From positions 124,001 through 188,000 of the forward strand of contig NZ_JAHLPM010000003.1 of NCBI RefSeq assembly GCF_018917865.1: a stretch of DNA of 64,000 bases, given 5' to 3'. A program made the translations under genes and the position numbers. The stretch comes from Tissierella simiarum. Its GTDB lineage: Bacteria > Bacillota > Clostridia > Tissierellales > Tissierellaceae. Each line of letters opens with the position of its first letter. Positions within the stretch are counted from its first letter, which is position 1. Shown piece after piece: positions 50,475 to 59,041 of this stretch. A model generated the notes under the pieces. That model had not been told where the DNA came from. It searched no databases and saw only the letters and a list, made by a program, of their open reading frames with translations.

Positions 50475-51026
50475 ATGATTTTTAATAGTATAGAGACTCA
50501 AAGACTTATTTTAAGAGAGTTAAATAAAGATGACTTTGCATCTATTCATAGTTATGCTTCAGATTCTGAAGTATCACAATATTTACCATGGGGTCCTAAT
50601 AGTGAAGCAGATACACAAGTTTTCCTGAATAAAATTATAAAATATCAGTGTGATAGCCCAAGATATGATTATGAAATTGCAGTAGTGACAAAAGAGGATA
50701 ATAAATTAATTGGTGTTTGTGCAATACATATATCAAATCCTAGCAATAGAGAAGGTTGGATTGGATACTGTTATAATAAGGAATACTGGGGCAATGGATA
50801 TGCTTCAGAGGCTGCTAAAGAGATTATTGAATTTGGATTTACAGGTTTAGATTTACATAGGATTTTTGCAACATGTGACCCAAATAATATTGGTTCAGCA
50901 AAAGTATTAGAGAAAATAGGAATGAAGAGAGAAGGACATTTAAGAGAAAATAAATGGCAAAAAGGAAAATGGAGAGACTCATTTGTTTATTCAATTCTTA
51001 AACATGAGTATAAAAAAGGTGTATGA
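50475..51026 (+). CDS. GNAT acetyltransferase, RimJ/RimL-like
   Basis: A 183-residue N-acetyltransferase. The start TQRLILRELNKDDFASIHSYA and the acetyl-CoA loop region (YCYNKEYWGNGYASEAAKEI) are characteristic of the RimJ/RimL group (Acetyltransf_3), followed by NIGSAKVLEKIGMKREGHLR. ATG 50475 has GGAAGGG nine bases upstream. It probably acetylates an amine on a small molecule or protein N-terminus; substrate unknown. First gene of a run of small accessory genes on the + strand. Confidence 0.9.
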   Translation: MIFNSIETQRLILRELNKDDFASIHSYASDSEVSQYLPWGPNSEADTQVFLNKIIKYQCDSPRYDYEIAVVTKEDNKLIGVCAIHISNPSNREGWIGYCYNKEYWGNGYASEAAKEIIEFGFTGLDLHRIFATCDPNNIGSAKVLEKIGMKREGHLRENKWQKGKWRDSFVYSILKHEYKKGV

Positions 51027-51089
51027 AGTAGTAAGTGTCTAAATGATGATTTTAAATATAGTCATAAATTTTATAAGGAGGATAAAAAT

Positions 51090-51869
51090 ATGGATGAAAT
51101 TCAACGTTGGTATGATGAAAAGTATGATGAGTGGGAAAGGCTTGAACGTCATAAAATTGAATTTGATATTACGACAAGGTATCTTGATGAATATTTAAGT
51201 GGAGAAAATTTAGAGATATTTGATATTGGAGGGGGACCTGGCAGGTATTCTATATATTTGGCAGAGAAAGGACATAAGGTATCATTACTTGATTTATCAA
51301 AACGCAATATTGAAGTTGCAAAAGAAAAATCAGAAGAAAGAGGTATTTCACTGGAAGCCTATATACATGGAAATGCTTTAGAGTTAGAGAAGTATGAACA
51401 AAAATATGATGTTATTTTGCTAATGGGACCCCTGTATCATTTGATCAAAGAATCTGACAGGAAAACTGCTGTAGAAAATGCATTAAGATTACTAAAGCCA
51501 AATGGAATTATTGTTGCTTCTTTCATATCTAATTACGCACCTATACAGGATTATTTAAAAGAATTGTATCCAATTGAATCTGTAGATGAACTGCTGGGAT
51601 ATTTAAAGGACGGTAAAAACGAAGGAGATAAAGGATTTACAACAGCTTATTTTACTGATTATAAAGAGGCGAGAGATTTGATGAATAGCTTTGGACTAAC
51701 GGAAATAATATTTGCTGGTGTTGAAAATATCTTAGGCTCTAAAGAAAGAGAAATAAATATGTTAGAAGAATGTGAATATAGAAAGTGGCTAGAAATTGGT
51801 TACCAATTAAGCCAAGATGAAAATCTTATGGGTACAAGTGAACACTTTTTATATATTGGACGTAAGTAA
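51090..51869 (+). CDS. Class I SAM-dependent methyltransferase
   Basis: A 259-residue enzyme with a Methyltransf_11/25 core: SAM motif I EIFDIGGGPGRYSIYLAE (about residues 40-57), motif II DLSKRN, and DVILLMGPLYHL for the post-II strand. Ribosome site AAGGAGGA. The N-terminal part, IQRWYDEKYDEWERLERHKIEFD, is typical of clostridial small-molecule methylases in GNAT-rich accessory clusters. Acceptor unknown; antibiotic or metabolite modification is possible. Confidence 0.88.
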   Translation: MDEIQRWYDEKYDEWERLERHKIEFDITTRYLDEYLSGENLEIFDIGGGPGRYSIYLAEKGHKVSLLDLSKRNIEVAKEKSEERGISLEAYIHGNALELEKYEQKYDVILLMGPLYHLIKESDRKTAVENALRLLKPNGIIVASFISNYAPIQDYLKELYPIESVDELLGYLKDGKNEGDKGFTTAYFTDYKEARDLMNSFGLTEIIFAGVENILGSKEREINMLEECEYRKWLEIGYQLSQDENLMGTSEHFLYIGRK

Positions 51870-52039
51870 GAATTTGGATTATTTAGAGAAGTAGGGTATA
51901 TAGCTGTGAACAAAAAAATTATTAAAATAATAAAATACCATAAAACAGAATATATTTAAAAATGACTAGGAGGAAAAGCAAAATAGAGGAATTAAAGTTA
52001 TTATTTTTTGCATTTTAATTAATTATGGAGGATACAGTA

Positions 52040-52354
52040 GTGAAATTTAATTTTGTTAATATGAACAAAGAATATGCTTATGATATTGTATACAATTGGA
52101 AATATGATGGTATTTATTCTTTCTATAATATGACCGAAGATGAAGACGATTTGGAAGAATTTTTAATGCCAGGAACTTGGGGAAAAGACAACTTTGCTGT
52201 TTTGGATGATGAAAGACAACTAGTTGGTTATTATTCGTATAGTTTTGAAGATGAGATAATGTGGATAGGTTTTGGTCTCAAACCTGAATTAATTGGAAAA
52301 GGATTTGGAAGTGAATTTAAATTTATTAAAATGAAAAAATATATTAACTATTAA
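52040..52354 (+). pseudogene. GNAT acetyltransferase with internal deletion
   Basis: GTG 52040 (ribosome site GGAGG, eight bases upstream) opens a 104-residue frame. It starts like a full GNAT (KFNFVNMNKEYAYDIVYNWKYDGIYSFYNM) through IGFGLKPELIGKGFGSEF, the acetyl-CoA loop, then jumps straight to KFIKMKKYINY, which looks like the C-terminal end of the same family. About 50 residues that normally carry the last strands are missing, and the reading frame is kept. A deletion between similar short sequences (GSEF and an expected EYEF) would explain it. Probably inactive. Confidence 0.65.
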
Positions 52355-52405
52355 ATAAAAGAACCAATGAAACTCTAGATTTATGGTTTGAAGAGAGGAC
52401 AGATT

Positions 52406-52942
52406 ATGAAAAAGAAAAAATTTTATATTTCTATATTTAGTTTAGTAATTTTGGATCAGATAATTAAAATAATTATAAAAAAATCATATTTTATGAATAG
52501 ACATGAATTAATAGCTAATATATTCTATTTTAAACCTTATATAAATACAGATTATTCTTGGATTAATTCACTATTTAATCTAAACATTAGTTTATTTATA
52601 CATTTATCATTTGTAATTATAACTGGCATAATAATGGTTTTTTCTTATGATTACATAAAATATCATAATTATAATTCTAAGATAATAAGGATATTGTTTA
52701 TTTTTTGGTTTTCTGGAGTAATATGTTCTTTCATAGATAAGGTTTTTTGGGGAGGTAGTCTTGATTATATTTATCTTAAACCGTTGTTTATTTTTGATTT
52801 AAAAGATTGCTATATTGCAATTGGAGAAATTTTAAGTATCTTACTTATTATTAAACACTGGAATGATTTAAACGATTTTAAAGTAACCAGTTTGATTAGA
52901 CATAGTGTAGAAAGAGTTAAGAACATTATTTCATCTGATTAA
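52406..52942 (+). CDS. Signal peptidase II-like (LspA family) protein, divergent
   Basis: A 178-residue membrane protein with four hydrophobic helices. SLVILDQIIKIIIKK matches the LspA N-terminus (LDQxxK), and SGVICSFIDKVFWGGSLDYI matches the second catalytic box (GxxxNxxDRxxxGxVxDF), keeping both aspartates but with Ser for the Asn and Lys for the Arg. Signal peptidase II cleaves prolipoproteins; this copy may serve specific lipoproteins or have changed role. ATG 52406 follows AGAGGAC. It sits within the GNAT-rich accessory cluster, not with the usual rluD partner, so it is probably not the housekeeping lspA. Confidence 0.75.
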   Translation: MKKKKFYISIFSLVILDQIIKIIIKKSYFMNRHELIANIFYFKPYINTDYSWINSLFNLNISLFIHLSFVIITGIIMVFSYDYIKYHNYNSKIIRILFIFWFSGVICSFIDKVFWGGSLDYIYLKPLFIFDLKDCYIAIGEILSILLIIKHWNDLNDFKVTSLIRHSVERVKNIISSD

Positions 52943-52983
52943 TATATGAAATGTTAGATAAGATAAGTGAAGGAGAGGATTAT

Positions 52984-53517
52984 ATGATTAGACTAGAGTT
53001 CTTTAATCCATCGGATTTCTCACAATTGATTAAATGGAGCGGAGACAAAAAATTTTTACTCCAATGGGCTGGACCACAATTTAAATTTCCATTATCTGAG
53101 GAACAGTTAAAGAAATATATAAAAGACTCAAATGATATATTTAATTCAGATAGACTTATTTATAAAGCTGTTGATAGTTCAACAGAAACGCCTATTGGAC
53201 ATATTTCACTTGGGAACATTGACAGAGAAAATTTATCAGCAAGAATTGGAAAGGTGCTAATTGGATCGACTTCAATGAGGGGAAAAGGTATAGGACAGGA
53301 AATGATTAAACAAATATTATGGATAGGATTTCACGAGCTTAAATTACATAGAATTAGTCTTGGAGTTTTTGATTTTAACGAAGGAGCCATTAAATGTTAT
53401 GAAAAGCTAGGCTTCTCAAGAGAAGGGTTATTAAGAGATGTAAGAAAGTTTAAAAATACTTATTGGAATTTAGTTGAGATGAGTATTTTAGAGGATGAGT
53501 GGAGAAAAATTTATTGA
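52984..53517 (+). CDS. GNAT acetyltransferase
   Basis: A 177-residue acetyltransferase (Acetyltransf_3 group): acetyl-CoA loop SMRGKGIGQEMIKQIL, HRISLGVFDFNEGAIKCYEKLGF, and the C-terminal MSILEDEWRK. ATG 52984 has GAAGGAGAGG seven bases upstream. The stop codon overlaps a further open frame that leads into the AlkD-like gene. Substrate unknown. Confidence 0.9.
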   Translation: MIRLEFFNPSDFSQLIKWSGDKKFLLQWAGPQFKFPLSEEQLKKYIKDSNDIFNSDRLIYKAVDSSTETPIGHISLGNIDRENLSARIGKVLIGSTSMRGKGIGQEMIKQILWIGFHELKLHRISLGVFDFNEGAIKCYEKLGFSREGLLRDVRKFKNTYWNLVEMSILEDEWRKIY

Positions 53518-53683
53518 AAAAATTAATGTTCAAGTATATGATATAGATGAATTCCGTGCTTATTCAACTAAATCTGGAAGGACATTATATTTATGTAGTG
53601 ATAGTAATGGACTAGTAGTGAGAGATAATAACATAAAGTTAATAGGAAATATTTTTAAAATACAAAGTGAGATGAGGATTTTT

Positions 53684-54346
53684 ATGAATAGTTATGTAGC
53701 AGATATCTATAAAACTTTAAAAGAAAACACTAATATTGATAATGCAAGAAAAATGGAAGCGTATATGAAAAATTTATTTCCTTTCATGGGTATTAATATG
53801 CCTATGCGTAAATCCTTAACTAAAAAATATATGAAGCAATCAAAAGAAATAGATATTAAAAGTTTATTATCCATTATGTATGAATTATACGATTGTGAAG
53901 AAAGGGAATTTCAATATGTGGCTATTGATTTATTGGGGGAGAATTATATACGTTTTTCTTATGAGGATTTTAAGATGCTATATCTGCTTATAAATAAAAA
54001 GCCTTGGTGGGATAGTATTGATGCATTAAGAAAACAGATGGCTCTATGGGTAAAAAATAATTTACAATATTTTGATGAGATAATGACTACTTTGTTAGAT
54101 TCTTCTTCATTTTGGAATAGACGTATAGCTTTAAATATTCAACTTTTATGGAAAAATGATACAAATACTGAATGGCTTAAAAAAGCTATTTTACAAAACA
54201 TAGACGACGAAGAATTTTTTATTCAAAAAGCTATTGGATGGGCATTAAGAGACTATAGTAAGACAAATGCAGAATGGGTAAAAGAATTATTAAATACATA
54301 TTCATTTAGTAATTTAGCTTACAAGGAAGGAAGTAAATATCTATAA
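53684..54346 (+). CDS. DNA alkylation repair protein, AlkD-like
   Basis: A 220-residue HEAT-like-repeat DNA glycosylase homologue. Signs: RKMEAYMKNLFPFMGINMPMRK start, then paired helices; KPWWDSIDALRKQMALWVK holds the Trp-Trp-Asp active-site segment, where the Asp is catalytic in AlkD; later SFWNRRIALNIQLLWK and FFIQKAIGWALRDYSKTN supply DNA-binding Trp/Arg residues. AlkD excises bulky or cationic N3/N7-alkyl purines without base flipping. ATG 53684 has GAGG six bases upstream. The frame continues upstream to 53495 (63 more codons), a stretch not typical of AlkD; it may be a relic of another gene. Confidence 0.82.
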   Translation: MNSYVADIYKTLKENTNIDNARKMEAYMKNLFPFMGINMPMRKSLTKKYMKQSKEIDIKSLLSIMYELYDCEEREFQYVAIDLLGENYIRFSYEDFKMLYLLINKKPWWDSIDALRKQMALWVKNNLQYFDEIMTTLLDSSSFWNRRIALNIQLLWKNDTNTEWLKKAILQNIDDEEFFIQKAIGWALRDYSKTNAEWVKELLNTYSFSNLAYKEGSKYL

Positions 54347-54383
54347 ATATTTCTAATATTGGGTCAATTATGGAGGGTTAAAA

Positions 54384-55151
54384 ATGAATTTAAAAGAAGT
54401 GTTTAATAGAGGACAAAGTTACCCAGAGAATTTTTTTTATGGAGATATGTTAGAGGTTATAAGATTATATGAATTACAGGAAGGGTTATTTTTATTAGGA
54501 AAGACAAGTGAAGAAACAGAGTTGCTTTGGGGAGTAAATGAAATAAAAGATTTAAAAGAAACTATTGAAAAAATTAAAATGGAAAATGAGGATGTTAATT
54601 TCATCTTTAGATATGCAGGTAAGTTAGATGAAGTAATAGAAAAGAAAGAAATAATAAGGCAATGGGGCTATGAAGAAAAAGATCTTTATGTCGGATATTT
54701 TTGTGATTTACATACTCTTCTTGTTGATTTGCCTTATACTCCTATTGAATACTTAGATTTAAAGGATATTGACAATTTTCTTTTACTTGATAGGGAAATT
54801 TTTAATACGTTTAATATTTCAAGACAGGAATTAATAGATTGGTTAAATAGTGAAGATTATATTATATTAATTTATAAAGAGAAGGATATAATAAAAGGAT
54901 TTGTTGTTATGAGTCTTTATGGTGATAATAAGCAAAGTTGTTTTGTAAGAAGTCTTGGAGTATGTGAGAGAGAAAGAAAAAAAGGAATAGGAAAGAAATT
55001 AATGTTATTTGGACTAAAGGAAGCAAAGAAAAAAGGTGCGTTAAAGTCTATGCTGTGGGTTGACTTAAATAACATTATTGCTAGAAATTTATATGAACAA
55101 ATAGGATATATAATTGATAGAAATGAAGCAGAAATAATTTTTAGGGCATAG
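54384..55151 (+). CDS. GNAT acetyltransferase, two-part
   Basis: A 255-residue protein. The C-terminal 130 residues form a GNAT domain with SLGVCERERKKGIGKKLMLFGLKEA (acetyl-CoA loop) and NNIIARNLYEQIGY. The N-terminal 120 residues may be a decayed second GNAT fold, as in other two-domain members. Ribosome site ATGGAGGG. Last of the accessory run; substrate unknown. Confidence 0.85.
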   Translation: MNLKEVFNRGQSYPENFFYGDMLEVIRLYELQEGLFLLGKTSEETELLWGVNEIKDLKETIEKIKMENEDVNFIFRYAGKLDEVIEKKEIIRQWGYEEKDLYVGYFCDLHTLLVDLPYTPIEYLDLKDIDNFLLLDREIFNTFNISRQELIDWLNSEDYIILIYKEKDIIKGFVVMSLYGDNKQSCFVRSLGVCERERKKGIGKKLMLFGLKEAKKKGALKSMLWVDLNNIIARNLYEQIGYIIDRNEAEIIFRA

Positions 55152-55234
55152 ATTAATTGGCGTTTGAAGTCGAAATTTTACATAATAATTTACCTCTGAT
55201 AAAATGAAAATAAGAGAAATTAAGGAGGGATTCT

Positions 55235-55588
55235 ATGAGAAAAGGTTTTTTATTGATTCTATTTTTTATTATAATGCTTGCCGTTGTAGGATGTGGTAAA
55301 AAGGAAGATTCTATAGGTATTCGTGGAGAGATAATAGAAATATACGAAAGTATGGAAGAGGGTTCTGTACTAACTTTTCTTGTAGAAGGAGAGATAGAAG
55401 AAGATACTTCCTATGATAAAGCTAGTGTTACAGTAGATTCAGATGCTAAAGTATACATTGGTGATGAGGAAGGAAGTTATAAGGATTTAAAAGAAGGAGT
55501 TAAAATAGAAGTAGTGTTTAATGGAGAAGTTGCCGAATCTTATCCTGTTCAAGGCACAGCAAAGAAGATAGTTATACTAGAAGACTAA
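55235..55588 (+). CDS. Small lipoprotein
   Basis: A 117-residue protein with a lipoprotein signal peptide (MRKGFLLILFFIIMLAVVGC, cleavage before Cys20) and a small beta-barrel-like mature domain: GIRGEIIEIYESMEEGSVLTFLVEGEIE and VTVDSDAKVYIGDEEGSYKDLKEGVKIEVVF, similar to DUF3221-type OB-like lipoproteins. Membrane-anchored outside the cell. Function unknown. Ribosome site AAGGAGGGA. It lies 11 bases before the GAF-domain reductase, probably in one transcript. Confidence 0.75.
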   Translation: MRKGFLLILFFIIMLAVVGCGKKEDSIGIRGEIIEIYESMEEGSVLTFLVEGEIEEDTSYDKASVTVDSDAKVYIGDEEGSYKDLKEGVKIEVVFNGEVAESYPVQGTAKKIVILED

Positions 55589-55599
55589 GGAGGAAAATA

Positions 55600-56097
55600 A
55601 TGTTTAAATTAGATCCGATTAAAAATATGAATACTGAAGAAAGATATAAGTATATGAACTTACTTTTAAAAGCACAGCTTAGTTCAGAGAAAAATGATTT
55701 AGCTAATATATCAAATGCTACAGGAATAATAATGGCTTGTGTAGATAGATTAAACTGGGCAGGATTTTACATATTAAGGGATGACGAATTAGTTCTAGGA
55801 CCTTTCCAAGGACTACCTGCTTGTAATAGAATTAAAATAGGAAATGGGGTGTGTGGCACTGCCGTTGCTACAAAAAAAGTTCAACTAATACCAGATGTTA
55901 ACTTATTTCCAGGACATATCGCTTGTGATTCTGCCTCTAATTCTGAATTGGTTATTCCGATAATTAAAGAAAATAAAGTATATGGAGTGTTAGACCTTGA
56001 TAGTCCATATAAAGAGAGATTTACTAATTTAGAAGAAGAATATTTTATAAAATTTGTAGGAATATTAAATGAATATATTAATTGGGAAATGATTTAG
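55600..56097 (+). CDS. msrC: Free methionine-(R)-sulfoxide reductase (GAF domain)
   Basis: A 165-residue GAF-fold enzyme that reduces free methionine R-sulfoxide. The family signature is intact: NWAGFYILRDDELVLGPFQGLPACNRIKIGNGVCGTA and FPGHIACDSASNSELVIPI (resolving and catalytic cysteines at PAC, VCG and IACDS). Ribosome site AAGGAGGA. Together with msrA at 41.1 kb it gives the organism repair of both protein and free methionine. A bidirectional terminator follows. Confidence 0.93.
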   Translation: MFKLDPIKNMNTEERYKYMNLLLKAQLSSEKNDLANISNATGIIMACVDRLNWAGFYILRDDELVLGPFQGLPACNRIKIGNGVCGTAVATKKVQLIPDVNLFPGHIACDSASNSELVIPIIKENKVYGVLDLDSPYKERFTNLEEEYFIKFVGILNEYINWEMI

Positions 56098-56128
56098 GGA
56101 CTATCTATTTTAGACAGTCCCTTTATTT
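56096..56128. terminator. Bidirectional terminator
   Basis: AGGGACTATCT (56096-56106) pairs with AGACAGTCCCT (56112-56122) with one mismatch, between the convergent msrC and transglutaminase-like genes. Confidence 0.82.
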
Positions 56129-56135
56129 ATCTATA

Positions 56136-57485
56136 CTATTTTATCTCATGAACATCTATTATTTCTAATATTCTTTTCCATTCATAAAATGGACCGTTTA
56201 ATAATTCTACTTCACCTAATTGGTTATCATAAGGATCTTGTCTTAAATATTTTTTTTCTGGATAAAGAGGATAATGAAATTCACTATTAGCAATCATTCT
56301 AAATGGATCTAAATTTCCAAAATAAAAATCCCAAACCTTTCTATTACCATTGCGAATACCGTCTCCTCCATAGGAAGGGTCTGCTAAGAGCCAGCCATAA
56401 GGCTCTATATAAAATTCTGCCCAGTCATGACATCCTATAAAATAGGGATCTACATAAAGTCCTGATTGCCATCTAGCAGGTACACCTACTATTCTACATA
56501 AGGTTATAAATAGCAAAGCTTGTATACCACAGTCCCCTTTTAAGTTATAGGCACCATATTCAGCTATACTAGTTATGGAAGCATATTGTCTCATAAAAGA
56601 ATATTGAACATTTTCTGTTATATAATCATATATTTTTCTAGCTTTTAGTAGAGGATTTTTTTCATCTTTTATAATTTCTTTAGCCAATTCTACTAGGAAA
56701 GGTGAAAATTTAATATGAGGAAGCCACTCATTAGTATAAGACTTAGGCTGTGTTTTACTAACTTTAGTAGAATCTAATTCTTTATATTTAATATGATTCT
56801 CATAGGAATATTCTACAGTAAAGATATCTTCTTCTTTAATATCTTCTTCAAAATAGATAGTTCTTTGAGGATAATCGGAAGAAGATATTTCTTTTGGCTC
56901 ATGGGATGTATTTATAATTTTGATATTACTTATTTGTTGGGCATTTCGAGGTACTGGTATATGGACCCTAACTTTTTCCCCTATATGTTCTAAAGTGTTA
57001 TTTAATTTTATACCAGCTTTAACATGGATAAAATATTTTTTCTCTCCATAAGTCACAATATCATCTATAGTTTTATGTAATAATTCTTTATGCTTATTAT
57101 CGGGTGAATTCTCAAGCAATCTATTTTTTAGGCTAGGATGAACCTTCAGGCTATTTTCTAGAAAGCGACCACTAAAAGCTACTTTACCGTTGATTAAAAT
57201 CCAATCTGCATATCTTTCCTTCTTTAAATACTCCAATTCTTCTCCCGAAAACTCTTTAATTTTAGATCTACCTAATTCTAAAGCTTCCTCAAAGGAGTAA
57301 ATATAATCTTCTTTAAGCCTTTTAATCCTATCCTTTTCAAAGATTAATCTATCTTTTAAGATTTTAGCAATATTCCTAGTCAAATAGATTTCTATTAGAT
57401 TCTCTGCTTCATCAAAATATCCAGAAGCTACTAATCTATTGATATCTTCTGGTAAATCTACTAACAAAGATTCTAAGCTGTTCAA
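56136..57485 (-). CDS. Transglutaminase-like superfamily protein
   Basis: A 449-residue protein with a long N-terminal charged region (about 1-220) and a transglutaminase-core protease-like domain: GDCGIQALLFITLCRIVGVPAR (catalytic Cys), CHDWAEFYIEPYGW (His) and LLADPSYGGDG (Asp). No signal peptide or membrane helix is visible, so it may act inside the cell. TTG 57485 has GGAGGTG upstream; an in-frame codon at 57500 falls within that site. Such proteins may be amidases or proteases; substrate unknown. Single gene. Confidence 0.83.
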   Translation of the reverse strand: MNSLESLLVDLPEDINRLVASGYFDEAENLIEIYLTRNIAKILKDRLIFEKDRIKRLKEDYIYSFEEALELGRSKIKEFSGEELEYLKKERYADWILINGKVAFSGRFLENSLKVHPSLKNRLLENSPDNKHKELLHKTIDDIVTYGEKKYFIHVKAGIKLNNTLEHIGEKVRVHIPVPRNAQQISNIKIINTSHEPKEISSSDYPQRTIYFEEDIKEEDIFTVEYSYENHIKYKELDSTKVSKTQPKSYTNEWLPHIKFSPFLVELAKEIIKDEKNPLLKARKIYDYITENVQYSFMRQYASITSIAEYGAYNLKGDCGIQALLFITLCRIVGVPARWQSGLYVDPYFIGCHDWAEFYIEPYGWLLADPSYGGDGIRNGNRKVWDFYFGNLDPFRMIANSEFHYPLYPEKKYLRQDPYDNQLGEVELLNGPFYEWKRILEIIDVHEIK

Positions 57486-57652
57486 TAAAAACACCTCCAA
57501 CTTATAAATTTCTATACTTTATCTATTTACCATAAAACATTATATCATTAAGAGGTTAAGATTACACTATTGTCATATAAGTTTTTATTTTTAGAAGGAT
57601 TTTCATAATCCTTAGAGAATATTATACATTAATAACTCTAGGGAGGATAGGA

Positions 57653-59020
57653 ATGAATAAAACCAACATAGTAGAAATGCTGCCTATAATATTTAAAGAA
57701 GGTGAAAGTAAAGCTAAAGAAATTATAAATAGTACTGTTGTGAGTACATTAGAGGAAGAAATAGTATTTCCAAAATTTAATATGATTAAAGTTAAAACCG
57801 ATATAGATTCATCTAATATCCTATATAAAGGAGATAATTTACAAGTATTAGAGTCCTTAATAAAAGAAGGATATAAAGAGAAAATCGATTTAATTTATAT
57901 AGATCCTCCTTTTTTAAGTAAAGCTAACTATAAAGGAAGGATTGAGGTATTAAATGGTGATAAAAAAGAGATTATAGAATATTTTGCCTATAAAGATACA
58001 TGGGAAGAAGGATTATTGGATTATCTAGAAATGATATGTGTAAGATTATATTTAATGAAGGAGTTATTAAGCAAAAGTGGTACCATATATATTCATCTAG
58101 ACTATAGGACAGTTCATTATGTAAAAATAATGATGGATTACATATTTGGAGAAGATAAGTTTTTAAATGAAATTATATGGTCTTATAAATCGGGAGGTGT
58201 AAGTAAAAAACACTACTCAAGAAAACATGATACTATTTTAGTTTACACTAAGACTAAGGATTACATATTTAATCCTCAAAAGGAAAAATCCTATAATAGA
58301 GGGTTTAAACCATATAGGTTCAAAGGAGTAGAAGAGTTTGAGGATGAATTAGGCTGGTACACTTTAGTTAATTTAAAAGATGTATGGCAAGTAGATATGG
58401 TAGGTAGAACATCAAAAGAAAGAGTAGGCTATGATACTCAGAAGCCAGAAAGACTATTGGAGAGAATTATATTATCCTCCTCAAAGGAGGATTCTATTGT
58501 AGCTGATTTTTTTGCAGGTAGTGGTACTACAGGTATAGTGGCTGAAAAATGCAAGAGAAGATGGATTATGGCAGATAAAGGAGATCTATCCCATGTAACC
58601 ATTAAGAAAAGGCTAGCAGAAACTAGTAATTCTGTTTATAAACAGAAGAAAGTTAATATAGTAAAAAGGGAAGTGGGAAGACTTATATTTAGAACCATAT
58701 TGAAGGAGAATGGTTTAATTAAAATTGAATTGGATAAATATATTTTAGACCTATCTAAAATAGAATTAAATAAAAGACATAAAGAAATAATAGAAGAAAT
58801 ATTATTAAAAGACTCTATTGCACTCATAGATTATATTGGTATAGATATAAATTATAACGGTGAAACTCCAGTTATTACTTGGCAGGATTATAGACGGGTA
58901 GATTCATTAAAAATCAATTCTAGTATTGAAATTCCTATAAATGTAGATTCAATACATAATCCAATATATATTAGAGTATTAGACGTATTTGGATTTGAAA
59001 GTTCTATAATAGTAGAATAA
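57653..59020 (+). CDS. Solitary site-specific DNA methyltransferase (beta class)
   Basis: A 455-residue adenine- or N4-cytosine-type methylase. Catalytic motif IV appears first as IYIDPPF (residues 81-87), and the SAM motif I comes later as DFFAGSGTTGIVAEKC, preceded by DTQKPERLLERII; that order defines the beta class, as in type III Mod and many type II M proteins. NEIIWSYKSGG between them is typical of the type III/N6-adenine group. A C-terminal domain of about 120 residues follows. No restriction gene or specificity subunit adjoins, so it is an orphan methylase. Ribosome site GGGAGGA. Target sequence unknown. Confidence 0.88.
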   Translation: MNKTNIVEMLPIIFKEGESKAKEIINSTVVSTLEEEIVFPKFNMIKVKTDIDSSNILYKGDNLQVLESLIKEGYKEKIDLIYIDPPFLSKANYKGRIEVLNGDKKEIIEYFAYKDTWEEGLLDYLEMICVRLYLMKELLSKSGTIYIHLDYRTVHYVKIMMDYIFGEDKFLNEIIWSYKSGGVSKKHYSRKHDTILVYTKTKDYIFNPQKEKSYNRGFKPYRFKGVEEFEDELGWYTLVNLKDVWQVDMVGRTSKERVGYDTQKPERLLERIILSSSKEDSIVADFFAGSGTTGIVAEKCKRRWIMADKGDLSHVTIKKRLAETSNSVYKQKKVNIVKREVGRLIFRTILKENGLIKIELDKYILDLSKIELNKRHKEIIEEILLKDSIALIDYIGIDINYNGETPVITWQDYRRVDSLKINSSIEIPINVDSIHNPIYIRVLDVFGFESSIIVE

Positions 59021-59041
59021 ATAATTGAAAGGGTGGTAAAC

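Noticed and set aside
47803-55151. Integron-type gene cassette array
   Set aside because: No integrase and no recognisable attC-like imperfect palindromes were found between the genes.
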